DNA of 64,000 nt from Caulobacter sp. Root343 (GTDB lineage: Bacteria; Pseudomonadota; Alphaproteobacteria; Caulobacterales; Caulobacteraceae). Shown piece by piece: positions 9,811 to 17,709 of this stretch (the stretch's first letter is position 1; every line of letters starts with the position of its first letter). The DNA lies in NCBI RefSeq assembly GCF_001425745.1, contig NZ_LMDF01000007.1:408972-472971 (forward strand). Reading direction: 5' to 3'. The translations under genes and the position numbers were made by a program. The notes beneath the pieces are model-generated. The model did no database searches. It saw only the letters and a program-made list of their open reading frames with translations, and was not told the DNA's origin.

Positions 9811-11036
9811 TGGCTTTTGACGCCCCCTTCGACGTCGCCGCGATCCGCGAGCAGTTCCCGATCCTGCAACGGACCGTGCACGGCAAGCCGCTCGTTTATC
9901 TGGACAGCGCCGCCAGCGCCCAGAAGCCGAACGTGGTGCTGGACGCCATGACCGACCTGGCCCGGACCTCGTACGCCAACGTCCATCGCGGCCTGCACAC
10001 GCTCGCCAACGAAACGACGGAAGCCTATGAAAAGGCCCGTGAAAGCGTCGCGCGCTTCATCAACGCCGAGCCGACCGAGGTGGTCTGGACCAAGAGCGCC
10101 ACCGAAGCGGTGAACCTGGTCGCGGCCTCGTTCGGCCTGTCGCTGAACGCCGGCGACGAGATCCTGCTCTCCGAGATGGAGCACCACGCCAACATCGTGC
10201 CGTGGCACTTCCTGCGCGAGCGCAAGGGCGTGGTCCTGAAGTTCATCCCGGTGCTGGACGACGGCCGCCTGGATATGGAGGCCTTCAAGGGCCTGCTGTC
10301 CGAGAAGACCAAGATGGTCGCCGTCACCCACATGTCGAACGTGCTGGGCACGGTCAACGATGTGGCCGAGATCGTTCGGCTGGCCCATGCCGCCGGCGCG
10401 CCGGTGCTGCTGGACGGCTGCCAAGGCGTGGTCCACACCCGGGTCGACGTGAAGGCGCTGGACGTCGATTTCTACGTCTTCTCCGGCCACAAGCTGTACG
10501 GCCCGACCGGAATCGGCGTGCTGTACGGCAAGGCCGAACGTCTGGCCGCGCTGCCGCCGTATCAGGGCGGCGGCGAGATGATCGGTTCGGTTTCCCTCGA
10601 CAAGATCACCTATGCCGACCCACCGCACCGTTTCGAAGCCGGCACCCCCGCGATCCTGGAGGCCGTCGGCCTGGGCGCGGCGATCGAGTGGCTGAACGGC
10701 CTGGATCGCGACGCCATCTTCGCCCACGAGCACGCCCTCTACAGCCGCGTCGCCGAGCAGCTGCGCGGCGTCAACGGCGTGCGGATCCTGGGCGAGGCGC
10801 CCGGCAAGGGCGCGGTGCTGTCGTTCACGGTCGAAGGCGCTCACGCCCACGACATCGCCCAGGTGTTGGACCGCTACGGCGTCGCCGTCCGCGCCGGCAC
10901 CCATTGCGCCGAGCCCTTGATGCGCCGTTTCGGCGTTACGTCGAGCGCGCGGGCTTCATTCGCCCTATATAATACCGAGGCCGAGGCCGACGCTTTCGTC
11001 GACGCGCTGGCCAAGGCCCGCAGTTTCTTCAGTTGA
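9810..11036 (+). CDS. sufS: Group II cysteine desulfurase SufS
   Basis: PLP-dependent desulfurase supplying sulfur to SufBCD. It has 408 residues. The N-terminus has IREQFPILQRTVHGKPLVYL; the PLP lysine is in FSGHKLYGPTGIGV near residue 228, and the persulfide cysteine is in RAGTHCAEPLMRRFG near residue 366, on the short loop of group II enzymes. The usual acceptor, SufE or SufU, is not encoded in this window. It starts on the last base of sufD, and sufT follows after 7 bases. Confidence 0.95.
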   Translation: MAFDAPFDVAAIREQFPILQRTVHGKPLVYLDSAASAQKPNVVLDAMTDLARTSYANVHRGLHTLANETTEAYEKARESVARFINAEPTEVVWTKSATEAVNLVAASFGLSLNAGDEILLSEMEHHANIVPWHFLRERKGVVLKFIPVLDDGRLDMEAFKGLLSEKTKMVAVTHMSNVLGTVNDVAEIVRLAHAAGAPVLLDGCQGVVHTRVDVKALDVDFYVFSGHKLYGPTGIGVLYGKAERLAALPPYQGGGEMIGSVSLDKITYADPPHRFEAGTPAILEAVGLGAAIEWLNGLDRDAIFAHEHALYSRVAEQLRGVNGVRILGEAPGKGAVLSFTVEGAHAHDIAQVLDRYGVAVRAGTHCAEPLMRRFGVTSSARASFALYNTEAEADAFVDALAKARSFFS

Positions 11037-11043
11037 GCCGCCC

Positions 11044-11403
11044 ATGACCGACGCCGCCGCCTCTCCCGAGCCTGTCACCGCCCTTTCGAAGGACGAGCTG
11101 AATCGGCTGACGGACCAGCTGATCGAGAAGCTGAAGACCGTCTACGACCCGGAAATCCCGGTCGACATCTACGAGCTGGGCCTGATCTACAAGGTCGACG
11201 TCAGCGACGACAAGGACGTGGCCATCGACATGACCCTGACCGCTCCCGGCTGCCCGGTGGCCGGGGAAATGCCGGGCTGGGTCCGCGACGCGGTCATGGA
11301 GATCCCGGAGCTGAAGTCCTGCACGGTCGACCTGGTGTTCGAGCCGCCGTGGGACGCCTCGCGCATGAGCGACGAGGCCAAGTTGCAACTGAACATGTTC
11401 TGA
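11044..11403 (+). CDS. sufT: Fe-S assembly protein SufT (DUF59/MIP18 family)
   Basis: 119-residue DUF59 protein implicated in Fe-S cluster maturation or delivery. The conserved VYDPEIPVDIYELGLIYKV and MTLTAPGCPVAGEMPGW segments carry the family's conserved aspartate and cysteine. A short extension of about 20 residues precedes the domain. It lies between sufS and sufA, as in many alphaproteobacterial suf operons. Confidence 0.92.
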   Translation: MTDAAASPEPVTALSKDELNRLTDQLIEKLKTVYDPEIPVDIYELGLIYKVDVSDDKDVAIDMTLTAPGCPVAGEMPGWVRDAVMEIPELKSCTVDLVFEPPWDASRMSDEAKLQLNMF

Positions 11404-11417
11404 TCGGTTCGAAAGCC

Positions 11418-11822
11418 ATGGAAACCGCGATCACCGTCCGTCCCCGCCGTCCGCGTCCCAAAGTCGTCACCCTGACCGACGCCGCGGCCACGCGGGTGAA
11501 GGAGATCATGGACCGCGCCGACAAGCCCTATGCGGGCTTGCGCGTCGGCGTGAAGAACGGCGGCTGCGCGGGGTCGGAATATGTCTTCGAATATGCCGAG
11601 ACCCAGGACCCGATCGACGAGGTGATCGAGGAAAAGGGCGTCCGGATTCTGATCGAACCCAAGGCCGTGCTGTTCCTGATCGGCGCCGAGATCGACTACG
11701 AGGTGACCAAGCTGTCCTCGAAGTTCGTGTTCCACAATCCCAACGAAACCGACGCCTGCGGCTGTGGCGAGAGCGTCACCATCCAGCCGGCGCCGGAGGC
11801 GCCAGAGACCGGCGACCACTAA
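11418..11822 (+). CDS. sufA: A-type Fe-S carrier SufA/ErpA-like
   Basis: A-type carrier that transfers clusters to target proteins, 134 residues. The HesB fold contains VTLTDAAATRVKEIM, then the three ligand cysteines: one in VKNGGCAGSEY near residue 57, and a pair in the C-terminal ACGCGES. I start at METAITV, 14 bases after sufT; upstream in-frame codons read back into sufT and have no similarity. The C-terminal 15 residues after the CGC motif are Pro/Glu rich. The stop overlaps the next ATG. Confidence 0.93.
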   Translation: METAITVRPRRPRPKVVTLTDAAATRVKEIMDRADKPYAGLRVGVKNGGCAGSEYVFEYAETQDPIDEVIEEKGVRILIEPKAVLFLIGAEIDYEVTKLSSKFVFHNPNETDACGCGESVTIQPAPEAPETGDH

Positions 11823-12091
11823 TGGACGCGGATCTCGACGATCTGTCGCGTGAAGCGCTGATCGATGAGGTTCGCAAGCTGCGCGCGGCGATCCGCGCGC
11901 ACCGCGACAGCACGCTGCACGAGCTGTGCTGGCATCATCCCGACCTGTGGGCCCTGCTGCCCGAGAAGACCGATCCACAGCCCTCGGTGCCAGCGTGGCC
12001 GCAGTTCATGCGCGGCTGCGTCCGTTATCGCCAGTCGCTGGACGACCAACTGCCGGACGCGCCGCGCTCCGCCGCCGAATTCAAGGATTGA
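11822..12091 (+). CDS. Small conserved-looking protein at the end of the suf operon
   Basis: Unrecognised 89-residue protein. Its ATG overlaps the sufA stop (TAATG), so it is translationally coupled to the operon. It is predicted cytosolic, with no signal or membrane segment. It has a charged helical first half (SREALIDEVRKLRAAIRAHR) and a Cys/His/Trp-containing middle (HELCWHHPDLWALLPEK), then a Trp-Pro segment. The paired histidines and cysteine could bind metal, but nothing proves this. Confidence 0.7.
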   Translation: MDADLDDLSREALIDEVRKLRAAIRAHRDSTLHELCWHHPDLWALLPEKTDPQPSVPAWPQFMRGCVRYRQSLDDQLPDAPRSAAEFKD

Positions 12092-12096
12092 CCTCC

Positions 12097-12297
12097 ATGC
12101 TCGCCCGTACGCCTTCCTGCATCGAGTGCGGCCTCGCCTGGGGCGCGCCGGGCTTTCGTCATGAGGACGAGGCGCCGCTGTACTGGTCGGACACGGGCAT
12201 CCTGTGCTCGGGCGGCTGCGCGCAGACCCACTTCGCCAAGCGCCGGGCTGAGGGCACCTTCGTGGCCGCGCCGGCGGAGTGTCCGGTCGAGGTTTAA
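12097..12297 (+). CDS. Small putative zinc-ribbon-like protein, last gene of the suf operon
   Basis: 66 residues starting at MLARTPSC, 5 bases after the preceding stop. Two cysteine pairs, CIECG near residue 8 and CSGGC near residue 37, are spaced as in a small zinc ribbon, and a histidine follows in QTHFAKRR. Function unknown. It is probably the last cistron, since a palindromic repeat and a convergent gene follow at once. Confidence 0.6.
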   Translation: MLARTPSCIECGLAWGAPGFRHEDEAPLYWSDTGILCSGGCAQTHFAKRRAEGTFVAAPAECPVEV

Positions 12298-12300
12298 AGT

Positions 12301-12321
12301 CCTTCTCCCTATGGGAGAAGG
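12301..12321. repeat. Short palindromic intergenic repeat
   Basis: Perfect 9-bp inverted repeat, CCTTCTCCC and GGGAGAAGG around TAT, lying at the junction of two convergent genes and overlapping the stop codon of the acyltransferase gene. It is a minimal form of the 23-bp palindromes at 26308-26330 and 26435-26457. It may also act as a bidirectional terminator stem. Confidence 0.65.
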
Positions 12322-13115
12322 TTCACGGTGGCGGCCTTCGCCGAGGGTTCAGCCGCCACGTTCTTGCGGCCGTTCCACTCCACCAGAACCGAGGGTTTCA
12401 CCGGCTCGCCGCGCGCATGGGCGATCAGTTCGTTGGTGCGGTTCTCGATCGTCGCTTCCAGCCTCTGCATGAACTCGGCCTTCTCCAGACCCAGCGGCAG
12501 GGGCGGCAGGAATTCGACGGTGGCGGTCCCGGGCGTCTTGGCCTTCTGGGTCTGCCGCCAGAAGCAGCCGAGGTTGGTGGCCACCGGCACGACCGGCAGG
12601 CCGAAGTCCTTGCTCATGTAGTAGACGCCGGTCCGGTAGCGAAACCGCTCGCCCGGCGCGGCCAGGTGGCCCTCGGGATAGATCAGGATCCGCCGGCCCT
12701 CGGCCGCGACCTGGGCGGCGCTTGCCGACAGGGCCTTGCGGGCCTCGGGGCCGCCGCAGCTGTCGACGACGATGGCCCCGAACTTCTTCAGGATCGCCCC
12801 GACCAGCGGGAACTTCTCGAGATGGTCGCCGGTCACGAAGCTGAGGTTCTCGACATTGGCGAACATCACGAAGCCGTCGCCCCAGCTGTGGTGCTTGGCG
12901 GCGATGATGAACGGGCCGGCGGGCAGGTTCTCCTGGCCTTTCAGCTCGACCTTCACGTCAGCGAAGAAGCCGAGCGCCCACAGCATCCGCTGGCTGTAGA
13001 GCCGCAGGGCGAAGGCCACCGGCTTGCGGCCCGGCAGCAGCGCCGATAGCGCCGCCGACAGGCCGTAGAAGATCGACAGGACCCAGTAGTAGGCGTTGAA
13101 CAGCGCGCTGCGCAT
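12309..13115 (-). CDS. plsC: 1-acyl-sn-glycerol-3-phosphate acyltransferase family protein (PlsC)
   Basis: Acylates lysophosphatidate or a similar acceptor at the inner membrane. The 268 residues include an N-terminal hydrophobic stretch, the catalytic H-x4-D in AAKHHSWGDGF near residue 94, the substrate motif YPEGHLAAPG near residue 162, and VPVATNLG. Motif III reads YPEGH rather than FPEGT. A TetR-family gene lies 70 bases upstream on the same strand, so expression is likely tied to that regulator. The substrate cannot be told from sequence. Confidence 0.85.
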   Translation of the reverse strand: MRSALFNAYYWVLSIFYGLSAALSALLPGRKPVAFALRLYSQRMLWALGFFADVKVELKGQENLPAGPFIIAAKHHSWGDGFVMFANVENLSFVTGDHLEKFPLVGAILKKFGAIVVDSCGGPEARKALSASAAQVAAEGRRILIYPEGHLAAPGERFRYRTGVYYMSKDFGLPVVPVATNLGCFWRQTQKAKTPGTATVEFLPPLPLGLEKAEFMQRLEATIENRTNELIAHARGEPVKPSVLVEWNGRKNVAAEPSAKAATVNLLP

Positions 13116-13184
13116 GGCTCTCTCCTTGTCGCGCGATGGGCGCCAAAACCGGCGGCCACTTTTGGCTGTCGCGCCTTGATCTCT

Positions 13185-13745
13185 CTATCGAGCGAAAAGC
13201 ACGGCCTTAACGGCCGCGGTCATCAGGGAAGCGTGGACCGACAGGGCGTCGTCGCCCAGACGGCCATAGGCCTTGTTCTGGGCGGTCTGGGTGATCACCC
13301 CGATCGCCATGGCCGCCAGCACGCGCGGATCGCCGGGCGGCAGCTGCGTGACCAGCACGGCGCGCTTGATCAGGTCCTCGACCAGGGTGACGGGGTCGTG
13401 GCCGTCCTCCTGATAGTAGGGCAGGAAATGGTGCAGCTGCAGCAGGTGGAACGAGAACAGCAGCCAGTCCTCGTCGGCCACGGCGCAATAGGCGCGGACC
13501 AGCGCCTCGGCCTTGGCCTCGATGCCTTGGACCGCGCCGGCCTCGTCCTCGATCAGCTTGGAGAGCCGGCGGTGGCAGTCCATGAACAGGCCGACCGCCA
13601 GATCGTCCTTGCTCTTCCAGTGCCGGTAGATCGCACCTTCGGACACGCCGGCGCGGGCGGCGATGGTCTTGGTCGTGGTCGCGTCTACCCCGTCGACGAC
13701 GAAGGCCTCGAGGGCGGCGCGTTCGATGCGGGGCTTGGCGCTCAT
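13185..13745 (-). CDS. TetR/AcrR-family transcriptional regulator
   Basis: 186-residue regulator. The N-terminal helix-turn-helix is typical: ATTTKTIAARAGVSEGAIYRHWKSKDDL at about residues 21-49, followed by a helical ligand-binding domain. The start MSAKPRIE lies about 30 bases from a near-perfect operator-like palindrome, suggesting autoregulation. The downstream plsC gene on the same strand suggests control of lipid acylation, perhaps through a fatty-acyl ligand, but the ligand is unknown. Confidence 0.88.
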   Translation of the reverse strand: MSAKPRIERAALEAFVVDGVDATTTKTIAARAGVSEGAIYRHWKSKDDLAVGLFMDCHRRLSKLIEDEAGAVQGIEAKAEALVRAYCAVADEDWLLFSFHLLQLHHFLPYYQEDGHDPVTLVEDLIKRAVLVTQLPPGDPRVLAAMAIGVITQTAQNKAYGRLGDDALSVHASLMTAAVKAVLFAR

Positions 13746-13774
13746 GGGTGGAGCTTCGCATGGCGGCCGTGAAA

Positions 13775-13796
13775 TGCAAGTGAGTGTTCACTTACA
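13775..13796. promoter_or_regulatory. TetR-type operator palindrome
   Basis: TGCAAGTGA (13775-13783) and TCACTTACA (13788-13796) form an inverted repeat with 8 of 9 positions matched around GTGT. It lies just upstream of the TetR gene and 58 bases before the divergent glycosyltransferase gene. It is the natural candidate site for TetR-family autoregulation and could also affect the divergent gene. Confidence 0.72.
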
Positions 13797-13854
13797 TTTT
13801 TGTGATCGTTGATCTCGCGATTGACCCCGGCCGGCGGGGCGGCGACACACGGTC

Positions 13855-14829
13855 ATGGTCCAGACGGTTCTGATCTATTCGATGGGCGAGGTGATCGGCG
13901 ATGGCCTGATCAAGCTGCCCTTCATCGCTGGCCTGCGCGCCGCATTCCCCGACGCCCGCATCAGCTGGTGCGCGGCCAAGGGCGAGACGGTCTATGCCGG
14001 GCCGCTGAAGAGCGTGGTGGCTGGCTATGTCGACGAGGTGATCCTGGAGGGCGCGAACGGCGCGCGGCCGCTCGACAGCCTGCCGTGGTCGAAGCCGTTC
14101 GGCGGTCGCCGGTTCGATCTCGTGATCGACACCCAGGAGAACCTGCGCCGCAGCGGCGTCGCTCGCCGGGGCGCAACCGGCCGCTTCATCTCGGCCGCCC
14201 GCCACGCCCGCGACAAGGACTGGCCGATGGCCGTCACGGATCGTCTGGCGAGGCTGTTGTCGCTGGCGACGGACGGGCAGGGCGGCCCGCGTTCGCTGGT
14301 CCTGAACAATCCCGACGCCGTGAAGGCCGCCGAAGCCTTGCTGCCGACGGGGCCGACCTATGTGGGCCTGGCGCCCGGCGCCGGCGGCCAGGACAAGCGC
14401 TGGCCGTTGGAGAACTATCTGGAGCTGGCCCGCCGCGTCGTCGCCCGGGGCTGGACGCCGGTCTTCCTGTTCGGTCCGGACGAGGCCGAGGACGCCGCCG
14501 TCGCCGCGCGGGAGATCCCGCAAGCCCTGCAGCCCGAGCGCGGCCGGATCGACGGCTACGCCCATGTGAAGGGGCCGCTGCTGGTCATCGCTCTGGCCGG
14601 ACGCATGGCGGCCGGTGTCGCCAACGACGCCGGCCCGGGCCACATGCTGGCTGCCGGCGGCGCGCCGCTGCTGTCGCTGCAGCAGGACCGCCGCAAGTCG
14701 GTGAAGTTCCGCCCCGCCGCCCAGCGGCTTGAGATGCTGGTCGCGGAGGACTACGGAAGCGGCATAGGCGCCCTGCCGGTCGACGCGGCCTGGGCCGCCC
14801 TGCAGACGCTGGTCACCGGAGCCGCCTGA
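13855..14829 (+). CDS. Glycosyltransferase family 9 (heptosyltransferase-like)
   Basis: Probable transfer of a sugar in LPS or another surface polysaccharide. It has 324 residues. The N-terminal GT-B half begins VLIYSMGEVIGDGLIKLPFI, with a central LVIDTQENLRRS and a C-terminal nucleotide-binding half with VGLAPGAGGQDKRWPLENYLE and NDAGPGHMLAAGG, typical of the WaaC/WaaF (GT9) superfamily. Acceptor and sugar are unknown. The next gene (DUF6165) begins directly after the stop, suggesting a paired function. Confidence 0.82.
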   Translation: MVQTVLIYSMGEVIGDGLIKLPFIAGLRAAFPDARISWCAAKGETVYAGPLKSVVAGYVDEVILEGANGARPLDSLPWSKPFGGRRFDLVIDTQENLRRSGVARRGATGRFISAARHARDKDWPMAVTDRLARLLSLATDGQGGPRSLVLNNPDAVKAAEALLPTGPTYVGLAPGAGGQDKRWPLENYLELARRVVARGWTPVFLFGPDEAEDAAVAAREIPQALQPERGRIDGYAHVKGPLLVIALAGRMAAGVANDAGPGHMLAAGGAPLLSLQQDRRKSVKFRPAAQRLEMLVAEDYGSGIGALPVDAAWAALQTLVTGAA

Positions 14830-15234
14830 ATGTCCATCCTCGCGCCGATCTCGGCGGGCGAACTGGTCGACAAGATCACCATCCTGCGGGTCAAGGCTCA
14901 GCGCATCGGCGATCCGGCCAAGGAAGCCAATGTCCGCAAGGAGCTGGCCCTGCTGGAGGCCACGGCCCGGGAGCACTTGCCCGACAGCGCCGAGATCGTC
15001 CGCCTGACCGCCGAGCTGACCGAGGTCAACGCGGCCCTGTGGGACATCGAGGACGGCAAGCGCGACTGCGAGCGCCGCCAGGACTTCGGCGCCGACTTCG
15101 TCGCCTTGGCCCGGCGCGTTTACATCGACAACGACAAGCGCGCGGCGATCAAGCGCGCCATCAACGAAGCGGCGGGCTCGGAGATCATCGAGGAAAAGAG
15201 CTACAAGCCCTACCTCGCGGCATCAGAAGAGTGA
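14830..15234 (+). CDS. DUF6165 family protein
   Basis: 134 residues, immediately following the GT9 gene. The N-terminal SAGELVDKITILRVKAQRIG and the helical core with ALWDIEDGKRDCERRQDFG match the small helical DUF6165 family, which often accompanies glycosyltransferases. It has a high charge and no signal or membrane segment. Function unknown; its adjacency suggests a role in surface polysaccharide synthesis. The stop overlaps the next start (TGATG). Confidence 0.75.
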   Translation: MSILAPISAGELVDKITILRVKAQRIGDPAKEANVRKELALLEATAREHLPDSAEIVRLTAELTEVNAALWDIEDGKRDCERRQDFGADFVALARRVYIDNDKRAAIKRAINEAAGSEIIEEKSYKPYLAASEE

Positions 15235-15638
15235 TGCAAGTCGTTAGCAACGCTCGGGAAATGATCGCCGGCATGACGCCGGATCTGAAGCTTGGCGAAT
15301 ACGTCTTCTGTGCGGCTGGCGACCGAGACTGGGCCGTGCTGAACCCGCTGGCCATGTTCCGCGAGGCCGAGGGTGTCAGCCTGATCCTGGAGCGTGGCGT
15401 GGCTGAAGCCGCCGGCTTTCCAGTCGTGGCGCCGATGGCCCTGATCACGCTCAACGTCTATTCGGCCCTGGACGGCGTCGGCCTGACCGCCGCCGTGGCG
15501 ACTGCATTGGCGAACGGCGGGATCGCCTGCAACATGGTCGCGGCGCTGAACCATGATCATGTCTTCGTACCGGCGGATCGGGCGGACGAGGCCGTCGCGA
15601 TCCTGCGAGCGCTCCAGGACGCCGCTAACGCCCCCTAA
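15234..15638 (+). CDS. ACT domain protein (COG3602/DUF2241-like)
   Basis: 134-residue cytosolic protein with two ACT-like halves: a first part with LKLGEYVFCAAGDRDWAVLNPLAMFREAEG and a second with LITLNVYSALDGVGLTAAVATALANGGIACNMVAAL, the latter being the typical ligand-binding ACT strand-helix pattern. Such proteins are thought to bind amino acids, but the ligand is not known. It is translationally coupled to the DUF6165 gene, although a functional link to it is not obvious. Confidence 0.78.
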   Translation: MQVVSNAREMIAGMTPDLKLGEYVFCAAGDRDWAVLNPLAMFREAEGVSLILERGVAEAAGFPVVAPMALITLNVYSALDGVGLTAAVATALANGGIACNMVAALNHDHVFVPADRADEAVAILRALQDAANAP

Positions 15639-15639
15639 A

Positions 15640-16443
15640 CTAGCGCCCCTTGAACGCCGCCGCGCGTTTCTGGAGGAAGGCGGTGACGCCCTCGATGAAG
15701 TCCTCGGTCTTGCCGGCGACCTTCTGGGCCTTGCGCTCGGCGTGCAACTGGCCGGTCCAGTCGCTGTCGAGGCTGTCCCAGACCAGCTTGCGGATCGTGC
15801 CCAGCGCCGCCGGTCCCTGGGCCAGCTGAACCGCCAGGGTGTGCGCGGTCGGGATCAGCTCGGCGTCCGGAACGCAGCGATTGACCAAGCCCCATTGCAG
15901 GGCGGTCGCGGCCGGGATCTTGTCGCCCAGCAGCATCATCTCCATGGCCCGCGCCTTGCCGATCAGGCGCGGCAGCAGGTAGGTGGAGCCACCGTCCGGA
16001 ACCAGGCCGATGCGGCGGAAGGCCTGAAGGAAATAGGCGCTCTCGCCCGCCACGACGATGTCGCCCATCAGGGCGATCGAGCAGCCGATCCCCGCCGCCG
16101 GGCCGTTCACCGCCGTCACGATCGGCAGCGGGAAGTCGCGCAGCAGCGTCATCAGCGGATTGTAGGTGCTCTCCAGCGCCGAGCCAGCGTCGGGTTTTCC
16201 GTCGACGTCCAGCTCGCGCCCGGCCGCGCCGCCGCCCGATAGGTTGGCGCCCGAACAGAAGCCGCGGCCTTCGCCGGTCAGGATCACCGCGCGGGCCTCG
16301 ACCTTGCCGGCGGCGATCGAAGCGAAGACGTGGATCAGCTCGCGGGCGATCTCCAGGCTGGCGGCGTTCAGCGTGGTCGGATCGGCGAGGGTGATGGTGG
16401 CGACGCCGTCCTGCGTGGCGAGTCGGATCTTCTGATAGTCCAC
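15640..16443 (-). CDS. Enoyl-CoA hydratase/isomerase family protein (PaaG-like)
   Basis: Crotonase-fold enzyme acting on acyl-CoA thioesters, 267 residues. Oxyanion-hole segments are GEGRGFCSGANLSGG near residue 56-70 and NGPAAGIGCSIALMGDIVV near residue 115-133; VPDGGSTYLLPRLIGKARAMEM is characteristic. The pattern is closest to isomerase-type members such as PaaG, but no other phenylacetate genes are present, so the substrate is open. Its 3' end almost abuts the convergent ACT gene. Confidence 0.85.
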   Translation of the reverse strand: MDYQKIRLATQDGVATITLADPTTLNAASLEIARELIHVFASIAAGKVEARAVILTGEGRGFCSGANLSGGGAAGRELDVDGKPDAGSALESTYNPLMTLLRDFPLPIVTAVNGPAAGIGCSIALMGDIVVAGESAYFLQAFRRIGLVPDGGSTYLLPRLIGKARAMEMMLLGDKIPAATALQWGLVNRCVPDAELIPTAHTLAVQLAQGPAALGTIRKLVWDSLDSDWTGQLHAERKAQKVAGKTEDFIEGVTAFLQKRAAAFKGR

Positions 16444-16521
16444 GGCGACCTCCCTTGGTGTCGGGGAGAGTCTAGGCGCCTTTGCCCCTTGGGAAGGCTA
16501 GCGGAATCTTCAAAAGGAAAA

Positions 16522-16547
16522 CGCCGCCGATCCTGCGACCGGCGGCG
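16522..16547 (-). terminator. Rho-independent terminator of dgcB
   Basis: On the minus strand an 8-bp stem, CGCCGCCG with CGGCGGCG, is followed by TTTTCCTTTTG. It is located 28 bases after the dgcB stop codon and upstream of the enoyl-CoA hydratase gene. Confidence 0.8.
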
Positions 16548-16574
16548 CCAAAGTGGGTAGTCCAGCTGAAGGGA

Positions 16575-17636
16575 TCAGGCGGCGTTGGCCGCGCCCGGCA
16601 TGGATTCCGCCGCGGTGACGCGATTGCGGCCGCTGCGCTTGGAGGCGTAGAGCGCCGCGTCGGCGCGTTCCATGACCGAGTGGCCGGTCTCGTTCGGGCG
16701 GCGTTCGGCGAAGCCCGACGAAATGGTGATGGCGCCCAGGTCCTCGTTGGTCGAGCGACGCTTGAGCATGCGCGAGGAGACCTCGACGCGGATTTCTTCC
16801 AGGGTGGTGGCGACGGCCGAGGCGGCTTCGCGCGGGAAGATCATCGCGAACTCCTCGCCGCCGTAGCGAGCGGCGAAGCGCGGCGGCGCGGCGACACGGC
16901 CGATCACCGAGGCGACGTAGCGGATGACCTGGTCGCCGGTCTGGTGACCCCAGGTGTCGTTGAAGCCCTTGAAATGATCGATATCGAGCACGGCCAGGCA
17001 GATGGTCGTGCCGCTGTCGTCGGCGTCGGAGCAGGCGCGGTCCAGCTCTTCGTCGAAGGCCTTGCGGTTGGCCAGGTTGGTCAGGCCGTCGGTGGTGGCG
17101 TCGCGGCGGACCTGTTCCAGGTGCTCGCGCAGGCGTTCGACCTCGGCGGTGGAGTCGGCCAGGCGCAGTTCCAGCGACTGGTTTTCCTTGTGCACGCGGC
17201 GGGTGGCTTCGGCCAGGTTGGTGACGACGGTCTTGATGGCGTCGACGTCGGTCGACTTGTCCAGGCTCTTGGTCGCGCCGGCCAGTTCCTTGCCGAAGGC
17301 GGCGTTCGACTTTTGGGCGTTCTGGATGGCCTTGGAGACGGCTTCTAGTTCCTTGGACAGGATGTCGCCGGCGTCGCGGATCTGTTCGTTGAGACGCGCC
17401 TTGGGCAGGTAGGTCGCGGCCAGTTCCTCGCTGACCAATTCGGTCATCGGTTCGCCGAGCGAGATCAGACGGGTCAGTTCGCGGGCCAGGGCGCCGTCGG
17501 GATCGGCCACATAGTGGGTCCACAGCTCGAAGTTCAGCGCGGTCGGCCACACCTGGTGGCGTTCCATCAGCTCCAGGGCGCGCGAGGCGATCTTGTAGGC
17601 CTCGGGTCCGCGCAGCGTGGTTTCGACGTCCGACAT
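16575..17636 (-). CDS. dgcB: Soluble diguanylate cyclase, DgcB-like
   Basis: Makes c-di-GMP from GTP. It has 353 residues. The N-terminal half is helical with a probable coiled coil (about 90-185) and no membrane segment. The GGDEF domain begins DGLTNLANRKAFDEEL and carries the active motif RYGGEEFAMIF near residue 258. The allosteric RxxD I-site is not present at its usual place before GGEEF, where the sequence is APPR. Layout and neighbourhood match C. crescentus DgcB (CC1850), the cyclase linked to holdfast production on surface contact; that identity is from memory of the locus. Confidence 0.85.
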   Translation of the reverse strand: MSDVETTLRGPEAYKIASRALELMERHQVWPTALNFELWTHYVADPDGALARELTRLISLGEPMTELVSEELAATYLPKARLNEQIRDAGDILSKELEAVSKAIQNAQKSNAAFGKELAGATKSLDKSTDVDAIKTVVTNLAEATRRVHKENQSLELRLADSTAEVERLREHLEQVRRDATTDGLTNLANRKAFDEELDRACSDADDSGTTICLAVLDIDHFKGFNDTWGHQTGDQVIRYVASVIGRVAAPPRFAARYGGEEFAMIFPREAASAVATTLEEIRVEVSSRMLKRRSTNEDLGAITISSGFAERRPNETGHSVMERADAALYASKRSGRNRVTAAESMPGAANAA

Positions 17637-17709
17637 TTTTCTTCTTCCCCCATCGGCGTTTCCACTCGCGGAAACACCGATCGCCTGGAGCGGAACCTTA
17701 GACCCTAGA

